From positions 23,889 to 87,888 of the forward strand of contig JBAYVN010000002.1 in assembly GCA_041674525.1 (NCBI GenBank): a DNA stretch of 64,000 bases, written 5' to 3'. Source of the DNA: SHYQ01 sp041674525. GTDB taxonomy: Bacteria; Chloroflexota; Dehalococcoidia; UBA2979. The notes under the pieces were generated by a model. That model did no database searches. It was given only the letters and a program-made list of their open reading frames with translations, and was not told the DNA's origin. The translations under genes were made by a program, and so were the position numbers. Of this stretch, positions 8,499 to 17,132 are shown in pieces (position 1 is the first letter of the stretch; every line of letters begins with the position of its first letter).

Positions 8499-10244
8499 AT
8501 GAGCGATTCGAGTTACTGGCAGCGCAAAATCGCCGGGCCGGGGCTGGGCCGGCGGACGTTCCTGCGCTCGGCCGCGGTCACGGGGGTGGGCGCCGCGGCC
8601 TTCCTCGCAGGGTGCAAGTCGAACGCACCGAGCACGCCCGCCGCTGGCGGCGGCGCCGCTGGTGGCGCCGCCTCGGCGTCATCCGGCCCATCACTGGGCG
8701 TGTTCCAGGTCCCGGAAGGCAAGCGAGGCGGCACGCTCGTCGATGTCGGCATCGACCCGACCACGGGCTGGGACTCGCACACCACGTCCGCGCAGCAGAC
8801 CACCCAGAACCTCGAGCCACTGCACATCAAGCTGATCCGGCACGACTACCGCAAGAACTTCAAGGCCGGCGATGACACCCTCATCGGGGAGCTCGCCGAG
8901 AAGTGGGAGTCTCCTGACCCGCTGACCTACAACTTCACGCTCCGCAAGGGCATCAACTGGCCCGACCAGGAGCCCATGAAGGGCCGCCCGATCACGGCGC
9001 AGGACGTGAAGTACGCCTTCGACGCCTGCATGTCTCCCACCGCGCAGGTGCAGGAGTATGTGTTCGGCAACATCGCCTCCACGACGGCCGTGGACGACGG
9101 GCAGTTCCAGATCAAGCTGAAGCAGCCCAACCTGTTCTTCCCCAGCGACATCGACTCGTTGAACACGATGATCGTGCCAAAGGGCATCTACGAGTGGGCC
9201 GGCGGGACGATGAAGGACCCGGCAAAGGTGCGCGGCGGTGGCCCATGGCTGCTGGAGGAGTATCGCGCCGGGTCGCTCGTGAAGATGAAGCCGAACGAGG
9301 CCTACCGGAAGGTCTTCGGCGTCCCCTACGCCGACAACTTCAACGTCGCGATTGTCGCGACCGGCGCGCCACGATTGACCGCGTTCGTGGCGAAGAACGT
9401 GATGTTCTTCGCCCCGGCGGCCGGCCAGCTGGAAACGGCGAAGAAGAGCCGACCGGACGCGAAGGTCATTGAGGACGCGTACCCGTCGTCGGGCGGCACG
9501 TCCATCTCGATCAAGCAGATCGACAACAAGCCGTTCGACGACGTGCGCATCCGGCGCGCGATGTCCATGGCGATCGACCGTGACGGCTGGGGCAAGACCT
9601 TCCAGGTCCCGTACAAGATGGAGTCCGGCCCCATCTCGTGGGGCTACCCCACGTGGAAGCTCGACCCGGCGAAGCTGCCGGCCGAGACGGCCAAGCTCGT
9701 CAAGTACGACGTGGCCGAGGCGAAGAAGCTGCTGGACGCCTCTGGCTTCAAGCAGCCCGGCGAGATCCTCATGCACTACTACCCGTACAGCCCGGACTAC
9801 GCGGGTTGGTCCCAGTTCCTGCTGGACTCGTTCTCGAAGATCGGCATGAAGGTCACGCCGAAGGTGTACGAGTACAACAACTGGCTCGGCACCGCGTTCA
9901 TCGGCAAGTACACCGGCCTGATGTTCGGCCCGGATGCCAGCATCGACCGGCCGTCGCCGATGCTGTGCGACCGGCTGCGCAAGGGCTCCGCGCGCAACCA
10001 CTCGTTCATCGAAGACGCCACCACGCAGAAGATGCTCGCCGACTTCTGGGGCGCCAAGAGCATCGCCGACGCCAAGCCGATCGCCGAGGCGGTCCAGGCG
10101 CGATCGATCAGCGAGGTGTTCTCGATCTACAGCCCCATGGGCGTCGCTCCGAAGCTCTGGGACCCGGCCGTCCAGAACTACAACGGCCAGCAGGCGTTCA
10201 ACCACCAGTTCGAATACAAGAACGCCTTCTACTGGCTGGCATAG
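8499..10244 (+). CDS. Tat-type lipoprotein, family 5 extracellular solute-binding protein (paralogue 2)
   Basis: A 581-aa SBP_bac_5 lipoprotein, strongly similar to the product of 4872-6614 along its whole length. It has a twin-arginine pair at 18-19, a lipobox LAGC with Cys 39, a Gly/Ala/Ser linker, then the binding fold with LAEKWESPDPLTYN and MSMAIDRDGWG. The ribosome-binding site is GGAGGGAAG. A perfect terminator follows before the CoA-transferase genes, so it is probably its own transcript even though it points into them. The two paralogues differ mainly in the middle third, so they may bind related but different ligands. No permease or ATPase is nearby. Confidence 0.9.
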   Translation: MSDSSYWQRKIAGPGLGRRTFLRSAAVTGVGAAAFLAGCKSNAPSTPAAGGGAAGGAASASSGPSLGVFQVPEGKRGGTLVDVGIDPTTGWDSHTTSAQQTTQNLEPLHIKLIRHDYRKNFKAGDDTLIGELAEKWESPDPLTYNFTLRKGINWPDQEPMKGRPITAQDVKYAFDACMSPTAQVQEYVFGNIASTTAVDDGQFQIKLKQPNLFFPSDIDSLNTMIVPKGIYEWAGGTMKDPAKVRGGGPWLLEEYRAGSLVKMKPNEAYRKVFGVPYADNFNVAIVATGAPRLTAFVAKNVMFFAPAAGQLETAKKSRPDAKVIEDAYPSSGGTSISIKQIDNKPFDDVRIRRAMSMAIDRDGWGKTFQVPYKMESGPISWGYPTWKLDPAKLPAETAKLVKYDVAEAKKLLDASGFKQPGEILMHYYPYSPDYAGWSQFLLDSFSKIGMKVTPKVYEYNNWLGTAFIGKYTGLMFGPDASIDRPSPMLCDRLRKGSARNHSFIEDATTQKMLADFWGAKSIADAKPIAEAVQARSISEVFSIYSPMGVAPKLWDPAVQNYNGQQAFNHQFEYKNAFYWLA

Positions 10245-10271
10245 CAAACTAAGCAAAACAAGTGCATCATC

Positions 10272-10301
10272 CGGGAACTCACCCTTCGGGGTGAGTTCCC
10301 G
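10272..10301 (+). terminator. Intrinsic terminator after the second binding-protein gene
   Basis: A 13-bp perfect stem CGGGAACTCACCC/GGGTGAGTTCCCG closes a TTCG tetraloop, an exceptionally stable hairpin. Little T-tract follows, so some read-through into the CoA-transferase genes is possible. Confidence 0.8.
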
Positions 10302-10331
10302 CTGATTGGCCCTGACAGTGGAGCGTGGTGG

Positions 10332-11570
10332 ATGACGTCCGCGAACAACCCGACGGCAACCCAGCCCCCCGGGATCCTCGCCGGGGTCCGGGTGCTGGAC
10401 CTCACCCGGCACATCGCCGGGCCGTACTGCACGAAGCTGATGGCGGACTACGGCGCCGACGTCATCAAGATCGAACAGCCGGGCACCGGTGACCCCTCCC
10501 GGCACTTCCCGCCGTACTACCACGACCAGCCGGACCAGGAGGGGAGCCTTCACTTCCTCTACCTGAACACCAGCAAGCGCAGCGTCACGCTGGACCTGAA
10601 GACCGAGCGTGGACGCCAGATCTTCCTCGACCTCGCGCAGCAGGCGGACGTGGTCGTGGAGAACTTCCGGCCGGGCGTCATGGACTCGCTGGGGATCGGC
10701 TGGGAGACACTGCACGCCCTCAAGCCGAGCCTCATCCTCACCTCGATCTCGAACTTCGGGCAGACGGGGCCGTATCGCGACCTGAGGGCGACCGAGCTCA
10801 TCGAATACGCGATGAGCGGGGTCATGACGATCAGCGGCCGCGAGGACCGCTCGCCGCTGAAGCACGGCCTCTCGCAGGCCCAGTACGACACCGGGGCCAA
10901 CGCCGCGTGGGTGACGGCGATGATGCTGTTCTGGCAGGTCCAGGGCCGCGCCGGGCAGCACGTGGACATCGCCATCCGCGACACGGTCGCCGGCACGCTG
11001 GTGCTGAACGAGCCGTACTACGCGTGGATGGGCGGCATCCAGGGCCGGCGCACCTCCGCCGGCGACGGCACGGGCAACGGGCTCAGCGACATCATGCCCT
11101 GCGCGGACGGCTACGTGATCGTCCAGCACCGCAACACGCAGCCATGGCAGAACGTCGTCGATTTCCTGCGGGCGCCCGAGCTGGACGACGACCGCTTCCA
11201 CACCAACGACGGCCGGATGCTGAACGGCGAGGAGCTCTACGAGATCCTCAAGAAGGCGCTCTCCACGCGCACCAAGCGCGACCTGCTGGACGATGGTGCG
11301 GCGCACCGCGTCCTGCTCGGCATCGTGCAGGACCCCTCGGACCTGGTGAGCTGCCCGCACCTCAATGCCCGCGGCTACTGGGTGGACGTGGAGCACCCGG
11401 CCACCGGCCCGATGAAGTACCCCGGCGCCCCCGTGCGGCTCCCCGGCACCACGTGGCGGATCCGGCGCCACGCCCCGCTCCTCGGCGAGGATACCGACGA
11501 GGTACTCGAGTCTGAGCTCGGCATCGGCCAGGCGGAGCGCGACGCGCTGCGCGCGCAGAAGGTGATTTGA
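10332..11570 (+). CDS. Class III CoA-transferase (CaiB/BaiF family), first gene of pair 1
   Basis: A 412-aa family III CoA-transferase, moving CoA between carboxylic acids in the cytoplasm. Family landmarks are GVRVLDLTRHIAGPYC near residue 18, VVVENFRPG near 108 and NFGQTGPYRD near 141. The expected catalytic Asp is D186 in AQYDTGA. The next CoA-transferase gene begins 8 nt after its stop, and an FAH-family gene follows, so the three form an operon. It is similar to the product of 54459-55550, which carries Arg at the D186 position. The acid substrate is not identifiable from sequence. Confidence 0.9.
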   Translation: MTSANNPTATQPPGILAGVRVLDLTRHIAGPYCTKLMADYGADVIKIEQPGTGDPSRHFPPYYHDQPDQEGSLHFLYLNTSKRSVTLDLKTERGRQIFLDLAQQADVVVENFRPGVMDSLGIGWETLHALKPSLILTSISNFGQTGPYRDLRATELIEYAMSGVMTISGREDRSPLKHGLSQAQYDTGANAAWVTAMMLFWQVQGRAGQHVDIAIRDTVAGTLVLNEPYYAWMGGIQGRRTSAGDGTGNGLSDIMPCADGYVIVQHRNTQPWQNVVDFLRAPELDDDRFHTNDGRMLNGEELYEILKKALSTRTKRDLLDDGAAHRVLLGIVQDPSDLVSCPHLNARGYWVDVEHPATGPMKYPGAPVRLPGTTWRIRRHAPLLGEDTDEVLESELGIGQAERDALRAQKVI

Positions 11571-11578
11571 GGCCGCCC

Positions 11579-12943
11579 GTGACCACAGAGAACAGCCTGC
11601 CCCTTGATGGCATCCGCGTCCTGGATCTGAGCTCCGTCTGGGCCATGCCGTACGCGGCGGGCGTGCTGACGGACCTCGGCGCCGAGGTGATCAAGATCGA
11701 GGCGCTCCAGCGACTGGACTCCAGCCGCGAGATGGGCGTCTGGCCGGACACGATGGGCGGATCCGAGCCGTGGAACTCGGTGGGGACGTTCTCCGTCCTC
11801 AACCGCGGCAAGCGGTCGATCACCCTCAACCTCTCGGACCCGCGGGGCCGTGACATCTTCCGCGAGCTGGTGAAGATCTCCGACATCGTGATCGAGAACT
11901 ACACCGCGCGGGTGATGCGGAACTGGGACCTGGACTTCGAGCACCTGAACGAGCTCCGGCCGGGGATCATCATGGTGTCGAACACCGGCTACGGACACGC
12001 CGGGCCGTGGGAGAGCTACCCCGTCCAGGGCACCGCGCTCGAGGCGACCGTGGGCATCCCGAACTTCTCCGGGTATGCCGGCGGCCGCCCGTGGACCATC
12101 GGCCAGTCCTACCCGGACTTCGTCGCCATGTGGCACGGCCTGTTCTGCGTGATGTCCGCGCTTCGCCGCCGGGCGCTGACCGGCGAGGGCCAGTGGATCG
12201 ACCTCGGCATGTACTCCGCGAACGTCGCGATGCAGGGCGAAGCGATGCTCGACTTCATCGCCAACGGCCGCAAGGGCGAGCGCATCGGCAACCGGGACCA
12301 CATCCAGAACGTGCAGGGCGCATACCAGACGCAGGGCGACGACGCGTGGATGACTCTGGCCGCGCAGACGGACGCGGAGTGGGCCGCGCTCTGCGGTGTC
12401 CTCGGCCCCACCGCGTGGGGAAGCAGCACCCCGCCGGCGACGCTGGCCGAGGCGCGCGTGCGCCACGACGAGGTGGACGGGGTGATCGGGGCATGGGCGG
12501 CGACGCAGACGCGGGAAGGCGCGGTGGACGCCATCCGCGCCGCCGGCATAGCCGCGGGCCCCTGCAACGACGCCCGCGACCTGTTCTTGGATCCGCAGCT
12601 CAAGCTGCGCGGATTGTACGAGTGGGTGGATCACGCGCCGGGCACGGGCGTCGGGCGACGGCCGATCATCGGTCGCGCGTTCCGGCTGAGCGACACGGAG
12701 CTCAAGGTGCGCGGCGGTGCCCCGCCGCTGGGCGAGGCGAACGAGTACGTGTTCAAGGAGCTGCTCGGCCACTCGGCCGTGGAGTTCGAGGAACTGGTGG
12801 AGCGGGAGATCACGGGCAAGCGTGAGCCGCTGGTGGAGGAGATGAGCGGCCTGCCGATCGACGCCCTGCTGGGCGTCCGCCGCATCCGGGTCTACGACCC
12901 GGAATACAAAGAGCGTCTGGGCATCGTTCTCGAGCCGGACTAG
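11579..12943 (+). CDS. Class III CoA-transferase (CaiB/BaiF family), second gene of pair 1
   Basis: A 454-aa class III CoA-transferase. Landmarks are GIRVLDLSSVWAMPYA at the start, VIENYTARVM near 105 and NTGYGHAGPW near 135. The likely catalytic Asp is D180 in QSYPDFVA. The GTG start is preferred over an in-frame TTG four codons earlier that overlaps the previous stop. It matches the second gene of the other pair (55547-56920) better than its own neighbour. This fits two distinct subunit types, as in known two-gene class III enzymes such as benzylsuccinate CoA-transferase. Only 13 nt separate it from the FAH-family gene. Confidence 0.88.
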   Translation: MTTENSLPLDGIRVLDLSSVWAMPYAAGVLTDLGAEVIKIEALQRLDSSREMGVWPDTMGGSEPWNSVGTFSVLNRGKRSITLNLSDPRGRDIFRELVKISDIVIENYTARVMRNWDLDFEHLNELRPGIIMVSNTGYGHAGPWESYPVQGTALEATVGIPNFSGYAGGRPWTIGQSYPDFVAMWHGLFCVMSALRRRALTGEGQWIDLGMYSANVAMQGEAMLDFIANGRKGERIGNRDHIQNVQGAYQTQGDDAWMTLAAQTDAEWAALCGVLGPTAWGSSTPPATLAEARVRHDEVDGVIGAWAATQTREGAVDAIRAAGIAAGPCNDARDLFLDPQLKLRGLYEWVDHAPGTGVGRRPIIGRAFRLSDTELKVRGGAPPLGEANEYVFKELLGHSAVEFEELVEREITGKREPLVEEMSGLPIDALLGVRRIRVYDPEYKERLGIVLEPD

Positions 12944-12956
12944 CGAGGAGCATGGA

Positions 12957-13877
12957 ATGAAGCTGCTGTTTTTCGACGACTTCAAGTTCGGCGCGTTGAA
13001 GGGCAACGACACCGTCGTCGACCTCTCGGCGCAGGTCGCGGGGATCCCCCACGCACAGCCGCAGGACATCATCCGCGGCGTGATCGAGAAGTGGGACGAG
13101 TACAGGCCGAAGCTCGAGGCTGCAGTGGCCAGCGGCAGCGGCGTGCCGCTGTCCAGCGTCCGCATCCGCCCGCCGCTGCCGAAGCCCACGAACATCGCCT
13201 GCATGGCGGTGAACTACATGGAGAACGGCACCCGGTCCGAGCCCGCGCCGATCAACGCCTTCGGCAAGTCGCCGCTCGGCATCATCGGCGACGGCGACAC
13301 GATGGTCCTGCCGGACGTCCCCGCGACGATCTTCGAGGGCGAGGCCGAGTTCGCGATCGTCATCAGCAAGTACGCCTCGAACGTCCCCGCGGCGCAGTGG
13401 GAGGACTACGTCTTCGGGTACATCAACTTCATCGATGGCTCTGCCCGCGGCATCGGCGACTGGTTCAAGATGAAGTCGCGCGACACGTTCGCGCCGATCG
13501 GCCCCTTCCTCACCACCAAGGACGAGATCAAGGACCCGCAGAACCTGGCGATCAAGCTCCACGTCAACGGCGTCCTGAAGCAGGACTTCAACAGCAACGA
13601 CATGGCCCACAAGCTCCCGCGCTGCGTGGAGTTCGTGACCTCCGTTCACCCCATGGAGGCGGGCGACATCATTCCCACGGGCACCAACCACCGTGGCCTG
13701 AACGCCTTCCAGGACGGCGACCTGGTCACCCTGGAGACTGAGTGCCTGGGCAAGCTCACGATCCACGTGAAGGATGACCTGAAGCGCACCTGGGGTCGCG
13801 AGACGCGCCTCGAGCTGCAGGAGAAGGGCATCGAGGGCACCACGCCGCAGCTCACCGGCAAGTACGCCAAGGCGTAG
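12957..13877 (+). CDS. Fumarylacetoacetate hydrolase (FAH) family protein, copy 1
   Basis: A 306-aa protein. The N-terminal segment begins MKLLFFDDFKFG; the catalytic FAH fold follows with NYMENGTRSEP, the acidic metal-site segment IFEGEAEFAIV, FGYINFIDGSARG, FAPIGPFL and PTGTNHRGLNAF. FAH-family enzymes use Mg or Ca to hydrolyse C-C bonds or to decarboxylate or isomerise oxo-acids. The gene closes the CoA-transferase operon, with GAGGAG before the ATG. A close paralogue lies at 51715-52644. A C-C hydrolase or isomerase step downstream of acid activation is plausible; the substrate is unknown. Confidence 0.88.
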   Translation: MKLLFFDDFKFGALKGNDTVVDLSAQVAGIPHAQPQDIIRGVIEKWDEYRPKLEAAVASGSGVPLSSVRIRPPLPKPTNIACMAVNYMENGTRSEPAPINAFGKSPLGIIGDGDTMVLPDVPATIFEGEAEFAIVISKYASNVPAAQWEDYVFGYINFIDGSARGIGDWFKMKSRDTFAPIGPFLTTKDEIKDPQNLAIKLHVNGVLKQDFNSNDMAHKLPRCVEFVTSVHPMEAGDIIPTGTNHRGLNAFQDGDLVTLETECLGKLTIHVKDDLKRTWGRETRLELQEKGIEGTTPQLTGKYAKA

Positions 13878-13898
13878 CCCTCGCCGGGTCGTAGCAGG

Positions 13899-13927
13899 AG
13901 GGGCGGTAGCGGCTCGCTACCGCCCCT
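13899..13927. terminator. Intrinsic terminator after FAH copy 1
   Basis: A 13-bp perfect stem AGGGGCGGTAGCG/CGCTACCGCCCCT with loop GCT is followed by CTTTC. It lies between convergent genes. Its core GGGCGGTAGCG is shared with the terminator after FAH copy 2 (51647-51680). Confidence 0.85.
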
Positions 13928-13960
13928 CTTTCGTTCGGGGGCGCCGTCCCTGCCCCGCCG

Positions 13961-14563
13961 CTACCGCCAGTCCCACGTCACGATCGGCGCGCTCCGCGCG
14001 CCCGTCTTCCGCTCGACGCCCTCGCGGAGATAGCCCACGTTGACCATCGCGACCACGCGATCGCCGGGCCGCAGACCGAGGTAGGCCCGCGTACCGTCGT
14101 ACGCGATCATGCGGTCGGTGCTGAAGTGCGCGATGAGGCCCTCCTCGTGCGCAGCGAGGAGCAGATTCTGGATCGCGGCGGCGCACGCCGCGTAGTCCTC
14201 CAGCTCACGGGTCGCGTCGCCGTCCGCGCCGACACCGCCGCCTGCGCTGCCCGCTCCACCCGGGGCGCTGGCGCTCGCGGCCTGGCTCACGATGATGGTG
14301 AGCGGCGCACGCATGATTTTCCCGCGCATCGAGCGTTCGGCGCCCTCGGTGCCGCCGTTCGCGCTCAGCCACGCGGCGACCGCGTCGCACATCGCCTCGC
14401 GGCGCGCCCCGGCGACCACGTGGAAGCGCCAGGGCTCCGTCATGCGGTGGTTCGGCGCCCAGACGGCAGCCTCGATGATGCGCTCGATGACCTCGCGGGG
14501 TGGACACGCCTCGGCGAAGGCCTCGATGTCGCGCCGGGTGCGGATCGCCGTGTACACGTCCAT
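13961..14563 (-). CDS. Nitroreductase-family flavoprotein
   Basis: About 200 aa. The N-terminus MDVYTAIRTRRDIEAF is the usual nitroreductase FMN-binding start (a run of Arg after a short helix). APNHRMTEPWRFHVV follows near residue 35, and a late segment contains AAIQNLLLAAHEEG and LGLRPGDRVVAMVNVGY. Such enzymes reduce nitro groups, quinones or enones with NAD(P)H, usually as cytoplasmic dimers. GGGGGAG before this ATG makes it the best start; the frame continues far upstream but without family similarity. A Gly/Ala-rich insert near residues 105-120 is unusual. It is monocistronic, convergent with the FAH gene and divergent from the oxidoreductase gene. Confidence 0.85.
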   Translation of the reverse strand: MDVYTAIRTRRDIEAFAEACPPREVIERIIEAAVWAPNHRMTEPWRFHVVAGARREAMCDAVAAWLSANGGTEGAERSMRGKIMRAPLTIIVSQAASASAPGGAGSAGGGVGADGDATRELEDYAACAAAIQNLLLAAHEEGLIAHFSTDRMIAYDGTRAYLGLRPGDRVVAMVNVGYLREGVERKTGARSAPIVTWDWR

Positions 14564-14746
14564 GAGCTCCCCCCACGCCGCTGGTCCGGCGCCTGCTGGC
14601 TCGTCCCCCGTTGCACCGGCGTCGCGTTGCGCCATCGGGCCGGAGCGCATCGTAGCGGAGGTTCGGGGCGCGGGTAACGCGGATCGCCCGGCGCCCCCTA
14701 CAATCGCCCCCGCATCTGGGCCCGGGGGCGCGAGGGGTGGACGGCG

Positions 14747-15820
14747 ATGGCTGCATTGCGGGTCGGCGTGGTGGGTCTGGGGTTCGGCGCGACCGTGCAC
14801 GTGCCCGCATTCCTCTCCGAAGGCTGGGAGGTCCCGGTGGTGTGGAGCCGCCGCCTGGAGCGCGCGCAGGAGCAGGCGGTCGCCCTCGGCATCGCGGAAG
14901 CCACCAACGACTTCGCGGGGCTCATCGCCCGCCGGGACATCGACGCGGTCGCGATCGCGACGCCACCCGCGGCGCACCACGAGATGGTGCTGGCGGCGCT
15001 CGCGGCCGGGAAGCACGTCCTGTGCGAGAAGCCCTTCGCGCGGAACGCGACCGAGGCGCGGCAGATGCTGGACGCCGCGACCGCCTCGCGGCTGACGGCG
15101 ATGGTGGCGCACGAGTTCCGCTTCGCCCCGCAGCGCGCCTTCGTCAGGCAGCTCCTGGACGAGGGGTACGTGGGGACGCCGCAGGTGGCGCAACTGGAGT
15201 TGTTCATGGGCGGTCGGCGTCCCGCGCAGCCACCGGCGCTCGGTGCGGGCGTGGCGGACGGCGGCGGCATGCTCGGCGCGCTCGGATCGCACTTCATCGA
15301 TGGCCTGCGCCACTGGTTCGGCGACGTGCACGAGGTGACCGGGCTGACGCGCGCGCTGCGTCCGGATCGCACGGACCCGGCCACCGGCGCCATCGTCCAG
15401 ACGGACGCCGAGGACACGTTCCAGTTCTCGCTCACGTTCCACCGGGGCGTGGTGGCCGCCATGACCGCATCGAGCGCCGTGGGGCCGGGACTCGGCGGGC
15501 GAACGTTCATCAGCGGCACGGACGGATCCCTCATCGCGGAGCAGCGCGGGCCGAACCCGGAGCCGGACGGGACAGTCCGCGGCGCGAAGGTGGGCGAGCG
15601 CGCGTTTGCGGAGCTCGCCATGCCGGAGCGCTACCGGCCGTTCGAGGATGAGCGCGACCAGCGCCTCATGGCCTTCCGGCTGCTCGTTCGCGAGTTCGAG
15701 CGCGGCATCCGCGAAGGCACCTCGCCATCGCCGTCGTTCGAGGACGGCTGGCGCTGCCAGCAGGTGCTGGACGCGGTGCGCGAATCCTCGCGCTCCGGGC
15801 GGGGCGTCTCCATCTCGTAG
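14747..15820 (+). CDS. Gfo/Idh/MocA-family NAD(P)-dependent oxidoreductase
   Basis: A 357-aa cytoplasmic dehydrogenase. The N-terminal Rossmann fold has VGVVGLGFGATVHVPAF, and the conserved EKP motif is in HVLCEKPFARNATEA near residue 95. The C-terminal alpha/beta domain contains GGGMLGALGSHFIDGLRHWFG, with the His/Asp pair expected near the active site. Family members oxidise or reduce sugars, inositols or related diols. The gene has its own start after GAGGGGTGG and no operon partner, so its substrate is open. Confidence 0.88.
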   Translation: MAALRVGVVGLGFGATVHVPAFLSEGWEVPVVWSRRLERAQEQAVALGIAEATNDFAGLIARRDIDAVAIATPPAAHHEMVLAALAAGKHVLCEKPFARNATEARQMLDAATASRLTAMVAHEFRFAPQRAFVRQLLDEGYVGTPQVAQLELFMGGRRPAQPPALGAGVADGGGMLGALGSHFIDGLRHWFGDVHEVTGLTRALRPDRTDPATGAIVQTDAEDTFQFSLTFHRGVVAAMTASSAVGPGLGGRTFISGTDGSLIAEQRGPNPEPDGTVRGAKVGERAFAELAMPERYRPFEDERDQRLMAFRLLVREFERGIREGTSPSPSFEDGWRCQQVLDAVRESSRSGRGVSIS

Positions 15821-16148
15821 CCCGGGGGCGGCGAACGCCCGCGGATCGCGGCGAGACGCCGGGCGCCCCGTGTCCGCCGCCAGCCGCCACGCGCAGAACT
15901 CATGTTCGACGGCCGCCGTTCGGCCCACCGGGAGGCGCATCCTTCGCCCACCCCGCCCTGCTCGGCGTCCACAAATGTCGAAGATTTTCCCCCCGGAACG
16001 TCAGAGGGCACGCAAGAGGTGTAAGAACCCGCCCCCTCCCGCCGTCATACCTATCGAACGCGGTCCTCAACCGCGCAGCACCACAGATCGGGCCCCATGG
16101 CCCGCACCGGCGACGGCGGGAGCCGACCGACCGAAGAGGAGACATCAG
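15821..16148. other. Leader region upstream of the Tad pilus operon
   Basis: No gene is supported. The middle (about 15970-16060) is less GC-rich than the rest and is the likely promoter area. A GAGGAG ribosome-binding site precedes flp1. I looked for a cyclic-di-GMP riboswitch because pilus operons sometimes carry one and did not recognise a conserved core. Confidence 0.5.
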
Positions 16149-16328
16149 ATGACCGCTTTGACCTCTCTCATGGGCATGCTCTGGACCACGACTCACGACG
16201 AGGACGGCCAGACGATGGCCGAGTACGGGCTGATCCTGGCTGGCGTGGCCGTGATCGTCATGGCCGCGGTGTGGGCCCTCGGTGGCGCCATCAACGCGAC
16301 GTTCGAGAGCATCGTGGGCCAGTTCTAA
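16149..16328 (+). CDS. flp: Flp-type pilin 1
   Basis: A 59-aa prepilin. A short leader ends at Gly 20 in EDGQTMAEY, so cleavage after Gly leaves the type IVb/Flp signature with Glu +5 and Tyr +6. A single hydrophobic segment then runs through GLILAGVAVIVMAAVWALGG. It is the structural subunit of the Tad pilus, processed by the prepilin peptidase at 24005-24550. First gene of the operon; GAGGAG precedes the ATG. A 17-bp hairpin follows and may keep pilin mRNA in excess over the assembly genes. Confidence 0.93.
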   Translation: MTALTSLMGMLWTTTHDEDGQTMAEYGLILAGVAVIVMAAVWALGGAINATFESIVGQF

Positions 16329-16344
16329 GCCCATCGCTGCGCGG

Positions 16345-16390
16345 GAGCCTGCAGAGCGCCCATTTTGCCGCCCGGGCGCTCTGCAGGCTC
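16345..16390 (+). promoter_or_regulatory. 17-bp perfect hairpin between the two pilin genes
   Basis: Arms 16345-16361 (GAGCCTGCAGAGCGCCC) and 16374-16390 are perfectly complementary around a 12-nt loop ATTTTGCCGCCC. No T-tract follows, so it is more likely an mRNA stabiliser, processing site or partial attenuator than a full terminator. Confidence 0.6.
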
Positions 16391-16453
16391 AGCTCAAGCA
16401 GCTTCAGCGATACCGAACACGCCGATCAGGCACGTCTCCGGAAGGGATCCGCG

Positions 16454-16675
16454 ATGGCTCAGGTTGAACTTCCTGGAAGCGCACAGACCCCGTCGTCCAC
16501 CTCGGCCGAACGAGGCGTCGACGGGCGGTGGCCGTCGGGCAGCCGTGAAGACGGCCAGACGATGGCGGAGTACGGGCTGATCCTGGCGGGCGTGTTCGTG
16601 CTGGTCGCGGCAACCGTGCTCGCATTTGGCCCGGCACTGAGTGGCCTGTTCGAGCAGGTCATCGCGGAGTTCTAG
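16454..16675 (+). CDS. flp: Flp-type pilin 2
   Basis: A 73-aa prepilin with a longer hydrophilic leader ending at Gly 34 in EDGQTMAEYGLILAGV. The mature hydrophobic core then diverges from pilin 1, and the tail ends LFEQVIAEF. The stretch coding for the cleavage region is almost identical at DNA level to pilin 1, indicating tandem duplication. The Ser/Thr-rich 33-residue leader is long for a Flp leader. It could be a minor pilin or an alternative major subunit. Confidence 0.9.
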   Translation: MAQVELPGSAQTPSSTSAERGVDGRWPSGSREDGQTMAEYGLILAGVFVLVAATVLAFGPALSGLFEQVIAEF

Positions 16676-16712
16676 ATCCACCCAGCTGGCCTGAAGACGA
16701 CGGGAGCGCGCT

Positions 16713-17132
16713 ATGCACCTTCCGAACGCCACCATCAAACCCGCCAACGAACGGGGACAGGCCGTGCTGGAACTCGCTCTCATCATGCCCGTTCTCGTGA
16801 TGCTCGTCTTTGGCGCGCTCGAGGTGGGGCGGCTGCTGAACGCATGGGTCGTGGTCACCGAAGCCTCGCGCGAGGGTGCCCGTGTCGCCGCAGCGAAGTG
16901 CACCTGGCAGGCCGGGTGCGGCACGCTCGTGCAGACGGGCGTCACCAACTCACTGGCGGGGCTGGACGTCGCGCGATCGAGCTGGTCGATGACGACCGGT
17001 CCGTACGTCGCGGGCGACGCGGTCACGGTGAACGTCGATTACCGATCACAACTGGTCGTTCCGCTGATCAGTTCGATCTTCGGCTCCGACGAGGTCACCG
17101 TGCACAGCCAGACGAGCATGAGGCTTGAATAA
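16713..17132 (+). CDS. tadE: TadE-like pseudopilin
   Basis: A 139-aa minor pilin. After a short basic leader comes NERGQAVLELALIMPVLVMLVFGALEVGR, the TadE motif with the conserved Glu and a transmembrane helix. The next segment (EASREGARVAAAKC) is the usual TadE continuation. It overlaps the next gene by one base (TAATG), so the two are translationally coupled. TadE and TadG proteins are minor pilins needed for assembly and adhesion. Confidence 0.9.
   Translation: MHLPNATIKPANERGQAVLELALIMPVLVMLVFGALEVGRLLNAWVVVTEASREGARVAAAKCTWQAGCGTLVQTGVTNSLAGLDVARSSWSMTTGPYVAGDAVTVNVDYRSQLVVPLISSIFGSDEVTVHSQTSMRLE

Noticed and set aside
8691..11471. A very long open frame on the minus strand opposite the second binding-protein and CoA-transferase genes
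   Set aside because: Low-complexity, Arg/Val/Leu/His-rich shadow of well-supported plus-strand genes; high GC makes such frames common.
13961..15940. A long minus-strand frame that would fuse the nitroreductase to more than 400 upstream residues
   Set aside because: The extra part is opposite the Gfo/Idh/MocA gene and has no family similarity; a good ribosome-binding site precedes the internal ATG.
15821..16148. A riboswitch upstream of the pilus operon
   Set aside because: No conserved cyclic-di-GMP riboswitch core recognised by eye.
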